From assembly GCF_035268865.1 (NCBI RefSeq), contig NZ_DATFKB010000148.1:1-9877 (forward strand): a stretch of DNA of 9,877 bases, given 5' to 3'. The position numbers were made by a program, and so were the translations under genes. Shown here one piece after another: positions 6,468 to 9,877 of the stretch (positions within the stretch are counted from its first letter, which is position 1; every line of letters starts with the position of its first letter). The DNA is from Salinivirga sp035268865. Its GTDB lineage: Bacteria; Bacteroidota; Bacteroidia; Bacteroidales; Salinivirgaceae. Below the pieces are notes generated by a model that saw only the letters and a program-made list of their open reading frames with translations, was not told where the DNA came from and did no database searches.

Positions 6468-7220
6468 ATGAGAAAAATGATTGTTGCCGGAAACTGGAAA
6501 ATGAATACAACATTGCCAGAAGGCCAAAAACTAGCTGAAGAGCTAACAAGTTTACTCAGCAACTACACAGGTGAAAAAGACATTATCATTGCACCCCCAT
6601 TTACCCATTTACATGCAATTGGTAATGTTATTGCCAACTCACCCATTCAACTTTCTGCACAGAACTGTGCAAGTGAAGAATCAGGTGCTTATACCGGAGA
6701 GGTGGCTCCTGACATGGTTGCAGCCACAGGCGCTCAATATGTAATTTTAGGCCACTCTGAGCGCAGGGAATATTTTGAAGAAAGCGATGAAATATTGCTT
6801 CGCAAAACACAACTTACCTTAAAAAATAAGCTTAAACCAATATTTTGTATAGGAGAGCAACTCACACAGCGCGAAAGCGAGCAGCATGAGGCCACTGTAA
6901 AAAAGCAGCTTGAAGAGACCGTATTTAAACTTTCAAAATCAGATTTTCAACAAGTTATTCTGGCCTATGAACCTATATGGGCTATTGGTACAGGCAAAGT
7001 AGCGACCCCAGAGCAGGCGCAGGAAATGCATGCCTTTATCAGACAGTTGATACGGGATAAATTTGATGAAAACACTGCAGAAAATATGAGTATCCTTTAT
7101 GGCGGAAGTTGCAAACCAGCTAATGCATCGGAATTGTTTGGTCAGCAAGATGTAGACGGAGGCCTAATAGGTGGTGCATCATTAAAAGCCGATGATTTTT
7201 ATGCCATTATAAACGCCTAA
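6468..7220 (+). CDS. tpiA: Triosephosphate isomerase
   Basis: TpiA interconverts dihydroxyacetone phosphate and glyceraldehyde 3-phosphate in glycolysis and gluconeogenesis; it is a cytoplasmic homodimer. The 250-residue length is typical. Active-site residues are all present: Asn9 and Lys11 in GNWKMN, His96 in LGHSERR, and Glu168 in AYEPIWAIGTGK, whose last part is the phosphate-gripping loop 6. YGGS at 211-214 and GGLIGGASL at 231-239 complete the phosphate site. The ATG is 6 bp after the permease stop, in an A-rich run without a Shine-Dalgarno sequence. prmA follows 13 bp later. It is the best-known metabolic gene in this operon and its position next to the DoxX-type gene is, as I recall, common in Bacteroidales; here the permease lies between them. 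Confidence 0.98.
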   Translation: MRKMIVAGNWKMNTTLPEGQKLAEELTSLLSNYTGEKDIIIAPPFTHLHAIGNVIANSPIQLSAQNCASEESGAYTGEVAPDMVAATGAQYVILGHSERREYFEESDEILLRKTQLTLKNKLKPIFCIGEQLTQRESEQHEATVKKQLEETVFKLSKSDFQQVILAYEPIWAIGTGKVATPEQAQEMHAFIRQLIRDKFDENTAENMSILYGGSCKPANASELFGQQDVDGGLIGGASLKADDFYAIINA

Positions 7221-7233
7221 AAATTTCAAATAA

Positions 7234-8061
7234 GTGGAATACACTGAAATAAGTATAGACCAAAGTACCCTGAATAGTACGGTTCAGGATATCGTGATTG
7301 CAGAACTTGGAGAGATGGGATTTGAAAGCTTTATGGAAGAAAATCAGTTTTTGCGCGCCTATATACCTTCTGATGCTTACAATGAATCTGATTTGAAACA
7401 ATTAAGTGCTCAATACGATGGCTTTAGCTATAGCGCTAAGGTCATCCCCCAACAAAACTGGAATGCGCAATGGGAATCGAACTTTTCTCCAATCAGTATC
7501 GACCGGTATTGTCTTATAAGAGCTCCTTTCCATGAAACCGGTAAAGGGTATGATTTTGAGATCGAAATTGAACCGAAAATGTCGTTTGGCACCGGCCACC
7601 ACGCCACAACAAGGTTAATGATAATGCTCATGCAGCGAACAGACATGAAGAGCAAACAGGTATTAGACATGGGTTGTGGTACCGGGGTGCTTGGCATTAT
7701 TGCCAAAATGACCGGTGCTGGTGCAGTTGACGGTATCGATATTGATCAATGGGCAGTAGAGAACACCATAGAAAATGCCGCCCGCAATAGTGTTAATTTC
7801 GACAATGTAATGCTTGGAGATGCTAAACAAATTAAACGAAATTACGATGTAATTTTGGCCAATATAAATCGTAATATTTTATTGGCCGATATGGAGCAAT
7901 ATGCAGAGCATCTCAATCCGGAAGGATACCTTTTCCTCAGCGGCTTTCTTGAAGCAGATAAAACAATTGTTGCACAAAAAGCCAAAATTTTTCAATTAAC
8001 ACTAACCGATCAATTATCGGAAGATCAATGGCAAGCAATGGTTTTTAAAGCCTCAAACTAA
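7234..8061 (+). CDS. prmA: Ribosomal protein L11 methyltransferase PrmA
   Basis: PrmA uses S-adenosylmethionine to trimethylate lysines and the N-terminus of ribosomal protein L11. The 275-residue protein has an N-terminal substrate-recognition domain (about 1-95, with GEMGFESF at 26-33) and a class I methyltransferase domain. FGTGHHATT (118-126) is the PrmA-specific loop before motif I; LDMGCGTGVLGI (144-155) is motif I, GIDID (167-171) binds the ribose, and ANINRN (209-214) is the motif IV position. It starts at GTG 7234, 13 bp after tpiA; this start places the N-terminal strand as in other Bacteroidota PrmA proteins, and no earlier ATG exists in the gap. The E. coli protein is about 290 residues, so it is slightly short but complete. 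Confidence 0.96.
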   Translation: MEYTEISIDQSTLNSTVQDIVIAELGEMGFESFMEENQFLRAYIPSDAYNESDLKQLSAQYDGFSYSAKVIPQQNWNAQWESNFSPISIDRYCLIRAPFHETGKGYDFEIEIEPKMSFGTGHHATTRLMIMLMQRTDMKSKQVLDMGCGTGVLGIIAKMTGAGAVDGIDIDQWAVENTIENAARNSVNFDNVMLGDAKQIKRNYDVILANINRNILLADMEQYAEHLNPEGYLFLSGFLEADKTIVAQKAKIFQLTLTDQLSEDQWQAMVFKASN

Positions 8062-8072
8062 AAATAACGATC

Positions 8073-9877
8073 ATGGCATTCAAAAAAGGGATCATAGGCA
8101 TTGCGTGTTGGAGCTTATTAATATTGATAAGTTTCAATGCCTTTTCGCAGCAACAGGAGACCTTCAGAACCGATTCGGCTGGCTTTATAGAAGATATGCA
8201 CGATTTTATGGAGCAGGTAAAAAGACTCGAAGACCGGGGAAAAGCTACTGTAAACCGCATTGAAACACTCTGGGAAACCGGCCGCGTGGATGATACGGTT
8301 AAAGCGCTGATGTATGAGGTTGCCAATACGCTTGAAGCCCGCCGCGGACGACCTTTCCCACATTTTGACGGATGGTTGAATACCACAGCCCATTACCTGG
8401 AAAATGATGAAGTGAATGAGAACTTCTTTGCCTATCAAAATGCCATTATCAATTTATGCAAGGCCAGAGACATCAGGTTAAGGCATATCAAACAGTTTAT
8501 TGAAACCATCAGAGAATTGAAGGAGTTTAACCGACTGAGTAAAAACGGCTCTACCATTTGGAAAAGCAATGCCAAATCGCACACTTTTGAGTTTACCGCC
8601 GATACAATGCTCATTAAATTTCCGCTGAATACCCTTACCTGCAATGCTGTTCGGGACAGTATTCAAATTTTCAACACTTCGGGAGTGTACGACCCTATTG
8701 AGCGTATCTGGTATGGCCAAACCGGACAAACGTACTGGGAACGTGCAGGTTATAACCGCGACTCTGTTTTTGCTCTATATGAAAATTTCAGAATCGATTT
8801 GCGTCTGAGTAAATTTGAGGTCGATAGCGCAAAATTTTACAACTATTACTTTTACGAAAAGCCATTATCCGGAAAATTATCAGACAAAGTCACAGAAATC
8901 CCTGATGCCAGCAGAGCCGCATTTCCAGAATTCGAATCCTATGAATCAAATTTCCTGATCGAGGGAATTTTTAAAGATATCAATTATACAGGTGGTTTCA
9001 TTATGCGTGGTGCACAGTTATATGGCTCAGGCAATGAAAATAAAGATGCCAGAGTAGATATATTTCGCGATGTGGAGTATATTGAAAATGGCGATACCCT
9101 GATTAAACGCATGCTTTTTATGAAAGCCCTGAGCGATTTTTTTGTTTTTACCGACAAATATATTCTCTCCCGAAATGCAAAGGTTGTAATGATTCTTAAC
9201 CAGGATTCTCTTTACCATCCTGGACTGCAATTTACTTATTTAGAAAAAGATAAAGAGGTAACACTGCTACGCGACGACAACACCCCCAATATGTCGCGCA
9301 GCCCATATTACGACAGTTACCACATGTTTGAAATCGACGCTCCGGTGGTTAAATGGAAAGTGGGTAGCCAATCGGTGAACTTTACATCATTGCAAAACAG
9401 TGCCATAAACAATGCTGCTTTTCTCTCATATAACCTCTTTAACCGGGAATATTATGATGTATTCCAGGGCCATGATTTCACACACCCCTTTTTCAGAATC
9501 AGACGTTACCTCAATAATAAGGAATCGCGCAATTTTACAGCAAAAGAAATTGCCCGGATTATACAACAGCCTGAACATGAAGCCAGGAAATTTCTTTTGC
9601 ACATGACCTACCTTGGATTTGCCGATTATGATAATACCAGCCATAGAGGTAAGATGAAACAGAAGTTTTATGACTATTTGCTCAATATTGCAGGTCGAAA
9701 AGATTATGACCTGATAAAAATTGAATCGACCACACAGGGCAATACTCAAAATGCCGTATTGAATTTGCGGAATTTCGATATTTTTGTGAATGGTGTCCCG
9801 CAAGTGCATATTTCTGATGCCAAGAGTGTTAACATTTTTCCCAAACAAGAAGAAATTGTTTTAAAGAAAAACCGAAG
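8073..9877 (+). CDS. Large exported protein of unknown function, 3' end missing
   Basis: The frame is open from an ATG 11 bp after prmA to the window edge, giving 601 residues with no stop. I do not recognise a named family. A clear Sec signal peptide covers residues 1-25: KK at 4-5, a hydrophobic core at about 7-20, and an AFS cleavage site before QQQ. Residues 35-155 look helical and charged. About 300-440 look rich in beta strands, with GGFIMRGAQLYGSG at 307-320 and DSLYHPGLQFTYLEKDKEV at 378-396. About 487-525 (FTAKEIARIIQQPEHEARKF, then LGFADYD) look like a short helical, winged-helix-like unit, which is odd in an exported protein. No internal membrane segment, catalytic motif, lipobox or tandem repeat is seen. 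I recall similar long uncharacterised Bacteroidales proteins with this order of parts, but this is unverified. Close spacing suggests it ends the tmk/tpiA operon or continues it. Confidence 0.85.
   Translation, partial: MAFKKGIIGIACWSLLILISFNAFSQQQETFRTDSAGFIEDMHDFMEQVKRLEDRGKATVNRIETLWETGRVDDTVKALMYEVANTLEARRGRPFPHFDGWLNTTAHYLENDEVNENFFAYQNAIINLCKARDIRLRHIKQFIETIRELKEFNRLSKNGSTIWKSNAKSHTFEFTADTMLIKFPLNTLTCNAVRDSIQIFNTSGVYDPIERIWYGQTGQTYWERAGYNRDSVFALYENFRIDLRLSKFEVDSAKFYNYYFYEKPLSGKLSDKVTEIPDASRAAFPEFESYESNFLIEGIFKDINYTGGFIMRGAQLYGSGNENKDARVDIFRDVEYIENGDTLIKRMLFMKALSDFFVFTDKYILSRNAKVVMILNQDSLYHPGLQFTYLEKDKEVTLLRDDNTPNMSRSPYYDSYHMFEIDAPVVKWKVGSQSVNFTSLQNSAINNAAFLSYNLFNREYYDVFQGHDFTHPFFRIRRYLNNKESRNFTAKEIARIIQQPEHEARKFLLHMTYLGFADYDNTSHRGKMKQKFYDYLLNIAGRKDYDLIKIESTTQGNTQNAVLNLRNFDIFVNGVPQVHISDAKSVNIFPKQEEIVLKKNR

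Noticed and set aside
8045..8729. Overlapping minus-strand open frames of 69-113 codons
   Set aside because: They lie opposite the start of the large exported protein, whose plus-strand frame is continuous and has a signal peptide. Their translations show no recognisable domain.
9426..9848. Minus-strand open frame of 140 codons
   Set aside because: It is antisense to the continuous frame of the large exported protein and shows no motif or start context.
1..9877. Mobile elements, CRISPR arrays, tRNA or rRNA genes, phage or defence genes
   Set aside because: I found no transposase or integrase, no regularly spaced repeats, no tRNA-like cloverleaf and no recognised defence domain; most genes are intact housekeeping genes.

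Overview
The window reads as a chromosomal housekeeping stretch of a Bacteroidota bacterium, most likely of the order Bacteroidales or Marinilabiliales. The evidence is: protein families largely restricted to that phylum (a DUF5106-type thioredoxin, a DoxX/thioredoxin protein of the BT_3928 type, and a large exported protein ending in an AFS/QQQ signal-peptide junction); a folP-cdaA pair without cdaR; A/T-rich start regions mostly lacking Shine-Dalgarno sequences; and a TAnnTTTG-type promoter element in the only sizeable intergenic gap. Base composition is moderately AT-rich. I see no mobile elements, tRNA or rRNA genes, CRISPR arrays or prophage genes.

Layout. (1) Positions 1-1432, plus strand: the 3' part of an envelope thioredoxin-like protein (CGHC active site), followed five bases later by plsY (acyl-phosphate:glycerol-3-phosphate acyltransferase). 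(2) Positions 1410-3096, minus strand: folP (dihydropteroate synthase) followed by cdaA (diadenylate cyclase), overlapping by 8 bp. The 3' ends of cdaA and plsY overlap tail to tail by 23 bp. (3) Positions 3097-3395: a divergent intergenic region of about 300 bp with a good promoter candidate for tmk, a weaker one for folP, and an interrupted inverted repeat overlapping the tmk promoter. (4) Positions 3396-9877, plus strand: tmk, a DoxX-like membrane protein with a thioredoxin-like tail, a DppB-type ABC permease, tpiA, prmA, and a large exported protein that runs off the window. From the DoxX gene onward the genes overlap or are separated by 6-13 bp, so they probably form one operon. tmk lies 52 bp upstream and may lead it.

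Function. The cluster mixes phospholipid synthesis (PlsY), folate synthesis (FolP), c-di-AMP signalling (CdaA), dTTP supply (Tmk), glycolysis (TpiA), ribosomal protein modification (PrmA) and envelope redox or transport proteins. No single pathway joins them. The parts not explained by well-known biology are the DoxX/Trx fusion, the permease with no partner subunits in view, and the terminal exported protein of unknown function. I do not see a convincing new defence, mobile or biosynthetic system here.
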